This document shows positions 1 through 8,978 of a stretch of DNA of 31,279 nucleotides, piece after piece. How positions within the stretch are numbered: the first letter of the stretch is position 1; every line of letters begins with the position of its first letter. Source of the DNA: DATARH01 sp035534535 (GTDB taxonomy: Bacteria > Pseudomonadota > Alphaproteobacteria > ATCC43930 > CGMCC-115725); assembly GCA_035534535.1 (NCBI GenBank), contig DATLRS010000037.1:1-31279 (forward strand), in the 5' to 3' direction. A program made the translations under genes and the position numbers. The notes under the pieces are model-generated. The model had not been told where the DNA came from, made no database searches, and saw only the letters and a program-made list of their open reading frames with translations.

Positions 1-1
1 G

Positions 2-214
2 CGCGCCGTCGCCGCGCTGCGCACCGTCGTGCCGCAGGCGATCATCCTCCTGGCGCGCTCGATCCGCGACCGCTTCCCCTATCTCGACCCGCTCAACCAC
101 ATGCAGATCGAACTGTTGAAGCGCTATCGCGGCGGCGACACTAACGAGGCCGTCGTCAGCGGCATCCACCTGACGATCAACGGCATCGCCGCCGGCCTGC
201 GCAACAGCGGATAA
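2..214 (+). CDS. ppc: Phosphoenolpyruvate carboxylase, C-terminal end (partial)
   Basis: Only the last 70 residues are present; the gene runs in from the left edge in frame 2 and ends at TAA 212-214. The visible part contains RDRFPYLDPLNHMQIELLKR, followed by a GIHLTINGIAAGLRNSG ending. Both are typical of the extreme C-terminus of bacterial phosphoenolpyruvate carboxylases, where the conserved terminal N-x-G closes over the active site. The enzyme carboxylates phosphoenolpyruvate to oxaloacetate in the cytoplasm and refills the TCA cycle. It looks like a housekeeping neighbour, separate in function from the polysaccharide locus that follows. The identification is strong because the C-terminal tail is very conserved; the rest of the gene cannot be judged. 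Confidence 0.9.
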   Translation, partial: RAVAALRTVVPQAIILLARSIRDRFPYLDPLNHMQIELLKRYRGGDTNEAVVSGIHLTINGIAAGLRNSG

Positions 215-258
215 GCGCGCTTAGAGCAGATTTCGGTCAAATTGATCGCCGCCCGCTT

Positions 259-321
259 CGTCATCCCCGGGCTTGACCCGGGGATCCACGTGGATGGCCG
301 GGACAAGCCCGGCCAGGACGG
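259..321. repeat. Dispersed alphaproteobacterial palindromic repeat
   Basis: The left arm (cgtcatccccgggcttgacc, then cggggatccacg) is followed by tggatggccgggacaagcccggccaggacgg. Each arm can fold on itself (cccgggcttgacccggg; ggccgggacaagcccggcc), giving two adjacent hairpins. Translated, it gives the spurious peptides VIPGLDPGIH and WIPGSSPGM that recur in alphaproteobacterial genome annotations. It lies between ppc and the kinase remnant and could act as a transcription attenuator. The short reading frames across it should not be called genes. Confidence 0.8.
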
Positions 322-372
322 AAAAGGGGACGATTCGACGGGAGCGGAACTGGCTCTAGCCGTCGCGCGCGC

Positions 373-873
373 TCACTCCAGCGCCATCAGGAGCGGCGTT
401 TCGCGGCGTTCCTCGAAGCGGCCGTGGGCCACGTCGATGTCATTCAGGCTCGGCAGGCTTGCCTCATTGCCGAGGTGCTGGATCGCGTGCGCCGACGCAG
501 CCCGGGCGAAACGGAAATGATCGTCCCACGTCGCGAACGGTTTGGTCAGGTAGGAGTGGATGTAGGCGCCATGAAAGATGTCGCCGGCGCCGTTGGTGTC
601 GATGATCCGCGCGTCCGGCACGGCGAGCGCCGGCATGATGCGGTCGGGGCCCGTGCCCTGGTAATAGAGCAGGCCCCGCGGGCCCATCGTCACGCCGCCG
701 ACGCGGCAACCACGCGAACGCAGGTATTGCGTCATCTCGCCCGGCGACAGCCGCATCTGCTCGCACAGCCGCTCGGCGACCACCGCGATGTCGATGAATT
801 CGAGGACCTCATGCGTGTTGGAACGCAGGCCGCCGCCGTCGAGCGAGGTCAGAATCCCGGCATTGCGGCAGAC
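373..873 (-). pseudogene. PfkB-family sugar kinase, N-terminal half missing
   Basis: About 166 residues of a ribokinase/PfkB-like kinase C-terminal half remain. The recognisable parts are an ILTSLDGGGLRSN strand, a GVTMGPRGLLYY segment, and the IDTNGAGDIFHGAYIHSYL signature whose GAGD holds the anion hole and catalytic Asp. The family normally has about 300 residues, with sugar-binding GG and N-terminal lid motifs in the first half; none of these is found upstream on the minus strand. Homology fades near 870, where a REP-like repeat (880-912) begins. The open frame continues to an ATG at 933, but that extra sequence reads as translated repeat. I infer a truncated, inactive gene. The intact C-terminal half without internal stops suggests the loss is fairly recent. 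Confidence 0.75.
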
Positions 874-879
874 CCGGTC

Positions 880-912
880 CCTCCCTCTCCCCCCTGAAGG
901 GCGGCGAGGGGA
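880..912. repeat. REP-like GC-rich repeat at the kinase break
   Basis: A run of cctccctctcccccctgaag continuing into ggcggcgaggggaa has a pyrimidine-rich left arm and a purine-rich right arm that can pair imperfectly (for example ccct/aggg at 892-901). This composition is typical of intergenic REP-like elements in Alphaproteobacteria. It sits where the truncated PfkB kinase loses homology. From here to 1123 (about 210 bases) I see no gene on either strand. Confidence 0.45.
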
Positions 913-1123
913 AATGTGGATCGCGCCAAGCAATTCTGCTTAGCCGCTGGCCCATCGCTGGCGCTGACGGGGATCGCGCCGTCGACGATTCGAGGAGCCT
1001 CGCCCGCCCGGCACCACCACCGGCCGGCGCGAAGCCTGTCGCCGCCATCTGCAAAATGCGCACCATTGCTGCAGGCGCCCGACGGCGCGGCCCCCGCCGG
1101 CCGCAACCCGTTGCCGGTTGCGG

Positions 1124-1621
1124 TTATCGGACGGGGCGGCCGCGCCCGATCGGCGGATAGCTCCACGCCCTGATTTTGGCGAGGCCGGCGCGGTAGCCCT
1201 TGGTGCTGAGGCTGGCGTGGAAATCGCCCGCCTTGGTCGCGATGTCGATCAACGCAATCGAGCCTGCCGCGAGTTGGCTGGCCGCGCTCGAAGCGCCGCC
1301 GGCCGCGAACAGGCAATAGCGCGGGCCGGTGCAGCCAAGCGGCTGGTTCTTGTCGATTTGCAGCCGTGCTGCGAGCGGCGGCGGGCGTCCGACAAGCGCC
1401 GCCACCCCGCTTTCAATGTCGACGGCGAGGGCGAACGAGCCCGTCGCGCCGCGGGCACTTGTCGGCTGGAACGGCATGATGATCGAGCACCCGGCGCCCG
1501 GCCCGCCGCCCTGGCACTCGGTGATCCAGTCGTCGGCCCGAAATTGCGCCGCCGCCAGGCCGCGGCCGATCGGCGAGATTTCCGCCAAAACGATACACGC
1601 CAGCAACAGCCAAGCCGGCAC
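1124..1621 (-). CDS. Secreted protein resembling invasion-associated locus B (IalB)
   Basis: This is a 165-residue protein with a hydrophobic N-terminus (PAWLLLACIVLAE) ending near GRGLAAA, a plausible Sec signal peptide. The mature part starts with a DDWITEC strand and has cysteine pairs (CQGGGPGAGC; CTGPRYC) that could form disulfides. Its end, FHASLSTKGYRAGLAKI, resembles the S-x-K-G-F/Y-x-A-x-L ending of IalB-family periplasmic proteins. No enzymatic role is established for most family members. The GTG at 1621 was chosen because it puts the signal peptide at the N-terminus and lies 15 bases after the preceding gene; no convincing ribosome site is visible, and an ATG at 1726 in the same frame is possible. 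The family assignment is tentative. Confidence 0.5.
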   Translation of the reverse strand: MPAWLLLACIVLAEISPIGRGLAAAQFRADDWITECQGGGPGAGCSIIMPFQPTSARGATGSFALAVDIESGVAALVGRPPPLAARLQIDKNQPLGCTGPRYCLFAAGGASSAASQLAAGSIALIDIATKAGDFHASLSTKGYRAGLAKIRAWSYPPIGRGRPVR

Positions 1622-1635
1622 ACTGACGCGCGACG

Positions 1636-1827
1636 CTAGAAAAACCAGAAGCCGCCTATCAAGGCCCCGATCGTCGCCCAGAGCGCAAGCGAGAGACCGA
1701 CGATCACCAGCAGCGAGGACCGCCATGTCATAATGTCGGCTTTGGCCCCTCTTCCCGGTAGTGAAATGCCGGTCGGAGGCAGGCTCGGGGCGCCGTCGGA
1801 GGCAGGGGCAGATCGATGCATGTTCAT
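1636..1827 (-). CDS. Small single-helix membrane protein
   Basis: The frame encodes 63 residues. The first half is polar and proline/glycine-rich. The second half is one hydrophobic helix (SSLLVIVGLSLALWATIGALIGG) ending in WFF, so it would be a short inner-membrane protein with its C-terminus at the membrane surface. A second ATG at 1731 would give only the 31-residue helix. It lies between the acyltransferase and the IalB-like gene on the same strand and probably shares their transcript. I recognise no family and propose no function. The clean membrane helix and gene spacing support it; the weak start region and small size are against. Confidence 0.4.
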   Translation of the reverse strand: MNMHRSAPASDGAPSLPPTGISLPGRGAKADIMTWRSSLLVIVGLSLALWATIGALIGGFWFF

Positions 1828-1957
1828 TTATTGGCGACGTTTCACTAACAGACAGTCAATATCGCGCAGCAAATTTTCCGCGCGGCGATGGTAAGGTCGC
1901 GCCACCCAAATGTCTACGCCCACCGTGCCGCGGCGAGCGCTTTTGCGCCCATCGCGC

Positions 1958-3070
1958 TCAACCGACGAGCGAGCGTCCGCCACGGCGAAACTGCCGGCCG
2001 ATGATCGCGCCGACCCGATCGCGCCACGCCGCAAATGGCCGTTCTTGGCCGATTTCAAGCCAGTAGAGCGGCACCGCGCCGCTCGCCAAGCTGATTTTAT
2101 AACGCGCGTCGCCGGCCAGAAAGTCATATCGGTCGGCGCCATCCGCCAGGTATTGCTCGATGGCGAGATGGTGGCAGGTCAGGCCGGGTTTTTGCTGCGA
2201 ATCGGCGGCCGAATAATCGAATCCGCTCTGGTAGGCGTAAACGCTCCCGCGGTAGCGGAAGTTGTACAGATAGCCGATCGCCTGTGCTCCGGCGCTCACC
2301 CGCAGCAGGTCGATCCCGGCGCTCGCAAAGGCGCGCTCGATCAGGGCGTGGTGGAAGGCGAGGAAATCGGCGTTGGCAAACGCGCCCGGCCGGCCGCGGC
2401 CCGTCCAGTATTTCTGATGAAGCGCGGCCAGCCGGGCCAGAAAATCCCGGGCCTGCGCGACGGTCCCGGCGCGGTCGAGCGTCAGCGGCCCGACCGCGGC
2501 AAAGCGGCGCTGCGATCGCCTGAGCTGGTCGCGCGCGTTGGAACTTAGCTGATCGAGGTACTGCCGGCCGCTCTGTCGCAGCGCCAGCAGGTCGACAAAC
2601 GGCGCGGGTCGGCTGGCGCGGACGACATGGGGCTGTGGACCGGCCTGGGCGGCCGCGATATACGTTTGCGGGACGCCGCTGAGGATCAGCCGGTGCGGCG
2701 GTCGCCGCACGGCAGCGGGCGGGTTCGTCAACGCCCGCAGGCAAGCGGCGACAAGGTCGTCGGCGCGGCCTCGTTCGACGAGGAAACCGTTATGTTCGAC
2801 GAAGACGGCGTCGTACCCGGCAACGCCGCTCTCGTTCAGCAGGAGATCCGATTGGCCGAGACGCCGGCGTCGGTTGAACAGGCCAAGCGCCAGCGGCACG
2901 CCGTCCTGCCGCGCCTGCAGCAGGACCGGATCGGGATAGCGCTGCCCCGCCAGGCAGCCGACCCACGGCCAGCTTTGAAAGAACGACCCGTCGGCGCGGC
3001 TCTCCAAGGCGCTCCACAGCTCTCCGACCCGATCGAAATCGACCCGTTCCGACAGCTCGATTTCGATCAT
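1958..3070 (-). CDS. GNAT-fold acyltransferase of the CelD/BioF2-like type
   Basis: The protein has 370 residues. The N-terminal part includes WPWVGCLAGQ. The C-terminal GNAT-like domain has LSSNARDQLRRSQRRFAA, then ALHQKYWTGRGRPGAFAN and a YLYNFRYRGSVYAYQSGFDY strand. These are hallmarks of the GNAT_6/BioF2-like domain found in CelD-type proteins and many polysaccharide loci, where the enzyme is thought to acylate sugars or amino groups from acyl-CoA. The ATG at 3070 was chosen because the open frame upstream of it only translates the neighbouring 15-bp repeats. It is divergent from the GT4 gene, with under 40 bases between starts, so the two probably share a control region. The substrate is unknown. 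It is distinct from the FemAB-like gene at 7033-8064. Confidence 0.75.
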   Translation of the reverse strand: MIEIELSERVDFDRVGELWSALESRADGSFFQSWPWVGCLAGQRYPDPVLLQARQDGVPLALGLFNRRRRLGQSDLLLNESGVAGYDAVFVEHNGFLVERGRADDLVAACLRALTNPPAAVRRPPHRLILSGVPQTYIAAAQAGPQPHVVRASRPAPFVDLLALRQSGRQYLDQLSSNARDQLRRSQRRFAAVGPLTLDRAGTVAQARDFLARLAALHQKYWTGRGRPGAFANADFLAFHHALIERAFASAGIDLLRVSAGAQAIGYLYNFRYRGSVYAYQSGFDYSAADSQQKPGLTCHHLAIEQYLADGADRYDFLAGDARYKISLASGAVPLYWLEIGQERPFAAWRDRVGAIIGRQFRRGGRSLVG

Positions 3071-3105
3071 CGCAAGCGTTGAGCCGCGAGCGCACCGGCC
3101 GGACC

Positions 3106-3165
3106 GCGATGCCGGCCACTGCGATGCCGGCCACCGTGATGCCGGCCACCGTGATGCCGGCCACC
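3106..3165. repeat. Four 15-bp tandem repeats across a start codon
   Basis: Four consecutive units of (g/t)(c/t)gatgccggccac(t/c) occupy this stretch: gcgatgccggccact, gcgatgccggccacc, and gtgatgccggccacc twice. Each unit contains an ATG, at 3109, 3124, 3139 and 3154, all in frame with the downstream GT4 glycosyltransferase. Loss or gain of a unit would keep the frame and change only the N-terminal M-P-A-T repeat. The array also lies 36 bases upstream of the divergent acyltransferase start. Confidence 0.95.
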
Positions 3166-4290
3166 TTGCTGCACGTCTTCCCCAGTTTTGCGATCGGCGG
3201 GCAGCAGACGCGTTTTGCCACAATTGCCAATCGGCTGGGCGGCGGATTGCGCCATCGCATCGTTTCGCTCGACGGGCGGGACGCCGCGCTGGCGCTGCTC
3301 GATCCCGCGCTCGACGCCCTTTTGCTGCCGACCCCGCCCCAGGGGCTGGGCCGGGGGCTGGGCCGGCTGCGGCGCATCGCGCGGTGCCTGGACGCCAGCG
3401 AGGCGGCGATCCTGCTGACCTACAATTGGGGGGCGATCGAATGGGCGATCGTCAATCGCGTGCGGCATCGCCGGCCGCATTTTCACTTCGAGGACGGCTT
3501 TGGGCCTGACGAGGCGGACCGCCAAAAATTTCGCCGCAGGCTGGTCCGGGCGTTGGCGCTGCGCGGGTCGCAAGTCGTGGTGCCGGCGCGCACCCTGGCA
3601 CAGATCGCGACCAGCCGATGGCATCTCGACCCAAGGCGCGTTCATCATATTCCCAACGGCATCGATGCCGCCCGGTTCGACGCCGCACCATCGGACGGGG
3701 CGGGGTTTTTTGAGCGCCGCGCCGACGAATGCGTGATCGGCTCCTTTTCGCCGTTGCGGCCGGAAAAGAATATCGGCCGTCTCCTCTCGGCCTTTGCAGA
3801 AATCAGCGCATCGGGCGTGCCGGCCCGGTTGGTGATCTGCGGCGACGGCCCGGAGCGCGCTCGGCTGACGGCGCTGGCGGTCGGGCTGGGCGTTGCCGAC
3901 AGGGTCGTCTTCACCGGACACGTGCCCGGCCCCGAGGCGGTGATGCGGGCGTTCGACATGCTGGCGATGACCTCCGACACCGAGCAGATGCCCTATGCCG
4001 TGCTCGAGGCGATGGCCGCGCGGCTGCCGGTGATCGCCACCGATGTGGGCGACATCGCGGCGATGGTTGCGCCGGAGAACCGGCCGTTCATCGTGCCGCG
4101 CGACGCCGCCGCGGGCCTGGAAGCGGTGTTCCGCCGGCTGTGCCGCGAACCTGAGCTGCGGCGCCAATTAGGCCAGCGTAACCGCGAGCGGGTCGAGAGC
4201 GAATACACCGTCGCTCGCATGGCAGATGCCTTTCGTCAACTCCTCGACGCCGCTATCGCCGCCGCGCGCCCGAGGCTACCTGGGGAATGA
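3109..4290 (+). CDS. GT4-family glycosyltransferase
   Basis: The protein has 393 residues from the first ATG and a GT-B fold. The N-terminal domain begins LLHVFPSFAIGGQQTRFATI, whose glycine-rich loop is typical of GT4 enzymes. The C-terminal domain has FSPLRPEKNIGRLLSAF, LVICGDGPERARL and the E-x7-E-like EQMPYAVLEAMA that binds the nucleotide-sugar donor. It probably adds a sugar to the lipid-linked EPS repeat unit at the cytoplasmic membrane face. Four in-frame ATGs lie in the tandem repeats and a TTG at 3079 is also open; no start has a clear ribosome site, so the N-terminus is uncertain by up to 25 residues. The 3' end overlaps the convergent exosortase gene by 38 bases. Confidence 0.85.
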   Translation: MPATAMPATVMPATVMPATLLHVFPSFAIGGQQTRFATIANRLGGGLRHRIVSLDGRDAALALLDPALDALLLPTPPQGLGRGLGRLRRIARCLDASEAAILLTYNWGAIEWAIVNRVRHRRPHFHFEDGFGPDEADRQKFRRRLVRALALRGSQVVVPARTLAQIATSRWHLDPRRVHHIPNGIDAARFDAAPSDGAGFFERRADECVIGSFSPLRPEKNIGRLLSAFAEISASGVPARLVICGDGPERARLTALAVGLGVADRVVFTGHVPGPEAVMRAFDMLAMTSDTEQMPYAVLEAMAARLPVIATDVGDIAAMVAPENRPFIVPRDAAAGLEAVFRRLCREPELRRQLGQRNRERVESEYTVARMADAFRQLLDAAIAAARPRLPGE

Positions 4291-5808
4291 CGCCAGACAG
4301 GTCATTCGCATCGCTCAGGAAACGCTCGATTGCCGCGTGGGCGAGCGCCGGGGTGCCGGTTGCGGCTGTCGCGAGGACGGCGATGACCGGCGGGCTGGCG
4401 CCGCGGTGCAGTGCGGCAAACGCCCGGCGAAACCGATCCATGAGGCCCCCGGAACTCGGCCGGCCGTCGAGCCATAACGCCGCGGCGACCGCCGCAAATC
4501 GGCCCTGCCGCGAGAGGTCCGTGACCCGCCATCGCGCGGCTGACGCGCGATGGCCGGCGGCGAGCGGGAAGCTGGCGATCTCGTCCCAACCCGGCACGAT
4601 GGCGGCACCGCGCAGCGCCGCGAAAACCGGGCCCGCGCCGATATGGGCCGGGAAGACAAAGAGGCGCAGCACGACCGTGTCGCTGCCGCAGCGGTAGCCG
4701 CGCGTCAGCGCGACCGCCGCCGTGCGCGGCACCGATTGCGGGAGACCGGCCGACGCCGGGTCGACACTCGAACAATGCGCGGGCAGGGGCAACACGATCG
4801 GCGCCGCCGTCCCCTGCAGCGCGGCGCGATCGAGGCCGCCGGCGACGAGCCGCGGCACGGCGGCCAGCATGACAACGGCGATAACCCCGATCGCCGTCGC
4901 GGTGGCATGCCCGGCGCCAAGTGGCCGGCGGGTCGGCAGCACCGGTGGCGCGAATTGGCGGAACGGCAGCCCGGCCAGGATCAGCGACGTCGTGACCAGC
5001 CCGAAAAACAGCCAGCCGTAGAGAATATGATCGACGGCCGCCGCCTGCGCGCTGCCGAGGAGGTGGCCGAGATAGACGATCCCCAAGGCCCGAAACCCGT
5101 TGGCGATCACCGGCACGACCAGCGACAGGGCAACGAACAGCAGCCGGCGCCACGGGCTGGTATAGATCAGGCAGGCGTAAAAAACGCCGAACGCCGCCGA
5201 TGCGACCAGAAATCGCAACCCGGCGCAGGCTTCGGCGACAAAGAAACTCCCCTCCGGGATCTCGATGGTGATCCCGTTCATGAAATGCGGCACCCCGAGA
5301 AGGTGCAGCCCCCTCCCGATAAAGCCGACCGTGAAGTCCTGCAGCCACGGCACCAGGAACTCGCCGGTCGGGACCAGAAAGAACAGGTAGAGGAGCGGCG
5401 GTGCGATGACCCGCCAGGTGCGCGGCCCGATCGCCGCCATGACGAGGATCTGGACGATCGCCATGGCAAGGAACTGGCGCGCCTCCATGATCCCGATGCG
5501 CTCGGCGACGAACCAGCAGATCGCGACCGGCAGCGCCGCGGCCGCGATCAGCGGCGCCGGCTGCGGGCTCGCGGCCGCGACGGCCTCCCGCCTCTCGTAA
5601 AGCAGATAGGCGGCGAGCGGCAGCACGAGAAAACAATGGTTGAAGGCGGTCGAGTCGATCCACACCCCAAGGGCCGCCGCGATCTCTGCCGCGTAGATGA
5701 TACCGAGGCAGGGCAGGCCGACCGCGAGCGCGATCAGCGCGACCGGCCAACCGCGGCGCACCTGCTGGAGCGCCGTGGCGGCAGCGCCCGGCATTGGCAG
5801 CGGCGTGC

Positions 5809-5812
<4 letters not shown>
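4253..5812 (-). CDS. xrtA: Exosortase A with fused EpsI-like C-terminal domain
   Basis: The protein has 519 residues. The first 290 form the multi-helix exosortase core, with the three family catalytic residues visible: Cys196 in EACAGLRFL, Arg241 in ANGFRALGIVYLGH and His262 in VDHILYGWLFF. Exosortases are membrane cysteine transpeptidases that recognise and cleave the C-terminal PEP-CTERM sorting signal of exported proteins, usually in EPS producers. After a further helix near 310-330, the last 180 or so residues look like an EpsI-type extracytoplasmic domain, so both functions appear in one chain. The start ATG overlaps the preceding TGA (ATGA), indicating translational coupling. It is the last gene of the minus-strand operon. 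No PEP-CTERM substrate is visible in the window. Confidence 0.93.
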
Positions 5813-7029
<1,217 letters not shown>

Positions 7030-7032
7030 CGG

Positions 7033-8064
7033 TCAGCCGATCCCGCGCACAATGGCCGGGCCGAGCAGGTTCGCGACCGGCAGCGGCAGCCGCTTCCAGG
7101 CGGCAATGAACAAGCGGTATTTCGGGTTCAGCGGGTTGTGATCGGGAATCGCGCAGCCCGGACGCAGCCGATACTGGTAGTGCAGCGGCTCCGGCACGAA
7201 GCCCCAGAACTTTTTGAAGTCGAACGAGCCGGTGCCGAACTTGCTTCTGCCGAAATCGAACAGGCGCGCACCGCGGGCAGCGGCGCGCTGCATCACCTCC
7301 CAGTACATGAAATCGTTGGCCGCGCGCCGGCGTGCCTGCGCCGTGCTGCCGCCATAATAAGGCAGCACCTCGTCGCGAAAGAAAAAGCTCAGCACCGCCG
7401 CGATCGGCGTCTCCTCGTCGCAGATTGTCAGGATCTCGCAACAGTCGCGAAACCGCTCGGCCAGCAGCCGGAAATAGCGGCTGGAATAGACCGGCGTGCC
7501 GAGGTTGTGGACGCTCTCGGCGTAGATGGCATGCAGCCGCGCCGTATCATTGTCGACCTCTGAGCGAAGGCCGTTCGAAATACCCTTGCGGACCATCGCG
7601 CGTTGCTTGCGCGGAATGGCCTTGAGGTTGGCCTCGGGATCGGCCGCGATCGGCTTCCTGAACGTGGCATAGAGATCGCTGCGCGTCGGCCATCCGGCGA
7701 TGGTCGGCTCGCGCATGCGAAACTCGATGGCATTGGCGCCGACCTGCCGCATCAAATCGAGCGCGCGCCCGATCAGCGCGTCCGAACTCTCCGGGTCGCT
7801 GGCGACCGGCCCGCCATAGACGCAGAACGGCACCGAGACCAGCCGGTTGCCGAACAGCCGGCTGCGCAGGTGAACCAGCGGCAGCACGCCGGTGATGCAG
7901 CCGTCCCGCTCGGCCATGAGATAGCAGGTGCGGTGGCGAAACGCTTCTTCGATAACCGAACGCCAGCCGGAGCGGTGAAAGAACGTCGCCTGCGGCGTCG
8001 CGTCGACATAGCGGTCCCAGGCCGGCTCTGCTGTCGGGTCGAGCTCCCGCACGATCAGCGGCAT
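7033..8064 (-). CDS. FemAB-like XrtA-system protein (TIGR03019-like)
   Basis: This 343-residue protein has a double GNAT-like fold. Recognisable blocks are ATFFHRSGWRSVIEEAF, VPFCVYGGPVA, KAIPRKQRAMVRKGISNGL, NLGTPVYSSRYFRLLAERF, LPYYGGSTAQARRRAANDFM and FDFGRSKFGTGSFDFKKFWG. The last block is strongly conserved in FemAB-related proteins of exosortase loci. FemAB proteins use aminoacyl-tRNA to build peptide bridges; in EPS loci the substrate is not established, but aminoacylation or another acyl transfer to polysaccharide or protein is plausible. ATG 8064 follows the deacetylase stop by eight bases and the next gene starts three bases after its own stop, placing it mid-operon. Confidence 0.88.
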   Translation of the reverse strand: MPLIVRELDPTAEPAWDRYVDATPQATFFHRSGWRSVIEEAFRHRTCYLMAERDGCITGVLPLVHLRSRLFGNRLVSVPFCVYGGPVASDPESSDALIGRALDLMRQVGANAIEFRMREPTIAGWPTRSDLYATFRKPIAADPEANLKAIPRKQRAMVRKGISNGLRSEVDNDTARLHAIYAESVHNLGTPVYSSRYFRLLAERFRDCCEILTICDEETPIAAVLSFFFRDEVLPYYGGSTAQARRRAANDFMYWEVMQRAAARGARLFDFGRSKFGTGSFDFKKFWGFVPEPLHYQYRLRPGCAIPDHNPLNPKYRLFIAAWKRLPLPVANLLGPAIVRGIG

Positions 8065-8072
8065 GGCCCGCC

Positions 8073-8978
8073 TCAGCCGGCAGCGAAGAGCGCGGCCCGG
8101 TCCGCAGCGGCCGGCACGGCGAGCGGCGCGAAAGTCTGATCCAGGCGGCCCCAGGCGAAATCCCGCAGCAGCCGTTCGAGACGGCCGGGCATGGCGGCGA
8201 TGTTGGTGTAGTGACGAATTCGAGAGCGCAGTTTGAGCCCGTGCTGGCGCGGCTGCCCGGCGTCGATCTCCCAGGGATGGCAGTAGAAAATGCACGGCTG
8301 CCGCTCGCCAAGGTTGACGCTGCGCAGGTTGCTGCGCGACAGCAGGTAGGGCAGCAGGCGGAAATAGCCACCGCCGGCACAAGGGTAGTTGCGCCCGAAC
8401 AGCCGGCGCGTCGCCAGCGGCATCTCCCACAGGTCGCCGCGCCCCGGCCGGAACGGGAAACGCGGCGCGTCGGGCGCGCCATAGAGATCGTGCCGGATCG
8501 GGTAGAGGCTGGAACTGTACCGGTAACCCTCGCTCTCGAGAATGTCGTAGCTCCACTGATTGCCCGGGCCGATCGAGAAGGTCGGCGCCCGGTAGCCCGC
8601 CACGGCGCACCCGCCGATGTCCTCGATCAGCCGCTTGGAGCGCCGCACGTCCTCGCGCAGTTGCGCCGGGCTGAGCCGGTCCGCGCGCTGGTGATCGTAG
8701 CCGTGGCTGGCAAGCTCATGGCCGGCAGACGCGATGCGGCGCACCATCGCCGGGTGCCGCTCGGCGAGCCAGCCCAGGGTGAAGAATGTCGCGCTCACCG
8801 AGGCGGAAGCGAACATTTCGAGCAGCCGGTCGACATTCGCCTCCACCCGCCGCGGGACCTCGTCCCAGGCCGGACGCGGGAAGCGCTCGCTCAATGCCTG
8901 CACCTGGAAATAGTCTTCGACGTCGACGGTCAATGCGTTGACGATTGGCCCCGGCAGCCCCGGCAGCGGCATATTCAT
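8073..8978 (-). CDS. XrtA-system polysaccharide deacetylase (TIGR03006-like)
   Basis: The protein has 301 residues and a NodB-type carbohydrate esterase 4 fold. Visible motifs are the catalytic TVDVEDYF (Asp19, Asp22), the metal-binding SHGYDH (His92, His96), the GYRAPTFS arginine motif (Arg130) and FYCHPWE with His234. These residues bind a divalent metal and hydrolyse N-acetyl groups on sugars. No signal peptide is evident, which is common in this subgroup, so whether it acts on lipid-linked precursors in the cytoplasm or reaches the periplasm is unclear. Its ATG overlaps the TGA of the upstream ATPase gene (ATGA), so the two are translationally coupled. The likely role is to deacetylate the secreted polysaccharide. 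Confidence 0.92.
   Translation of the reverse strand: MNMPLPGLPGPIVNALTVDVEDYFQVQALSERFPRPAWDEVPRRVEANVDRLLEMFASASVSATFFTLGWLAERHPAMVRRIASAGHELASHGYDHQRADRLSPAQLREDVRRSKRLIEDIGGCAVAGYRAPTFSIGPGNQWSYDILESEGYRYSSSLYPIRHDLYGAPDAPRFPFRPGRGDLWEMPLATRRLFGRNYPCAGGGYFRLLPYLLSRSNLRSVNLGERQPCIFYCHPWEIDAGQPRQHGLKLRSRIRHYTNIAAMPGRLERLLRDFAWGRLDQTFAPLAVPAAADRAALFAAG

Noticed and set aside
242..520. A 92-codon plus-strand frame over the repeat and the kinase remnant
   Set aside because: Its start is the translated dispersed repeat (VIPGLDPGIH) and the rest is antisense to the PfkB remnant.
1828..2142. A minus-strand frame of 104 codons overlapping the end of the acyltransferase
   Set aside because: Two thirds of it lie inside the acyltransferase gene in another frame; the remaining 35 codons do not form a recognisable protein and have no good start signal.
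3106..3165. Short direct repeats as a possible CRISPR array (also 23954-23998)
   Set aside because: The units are contiguous with no spacers and only 15 bases long, and there are no cas genes.
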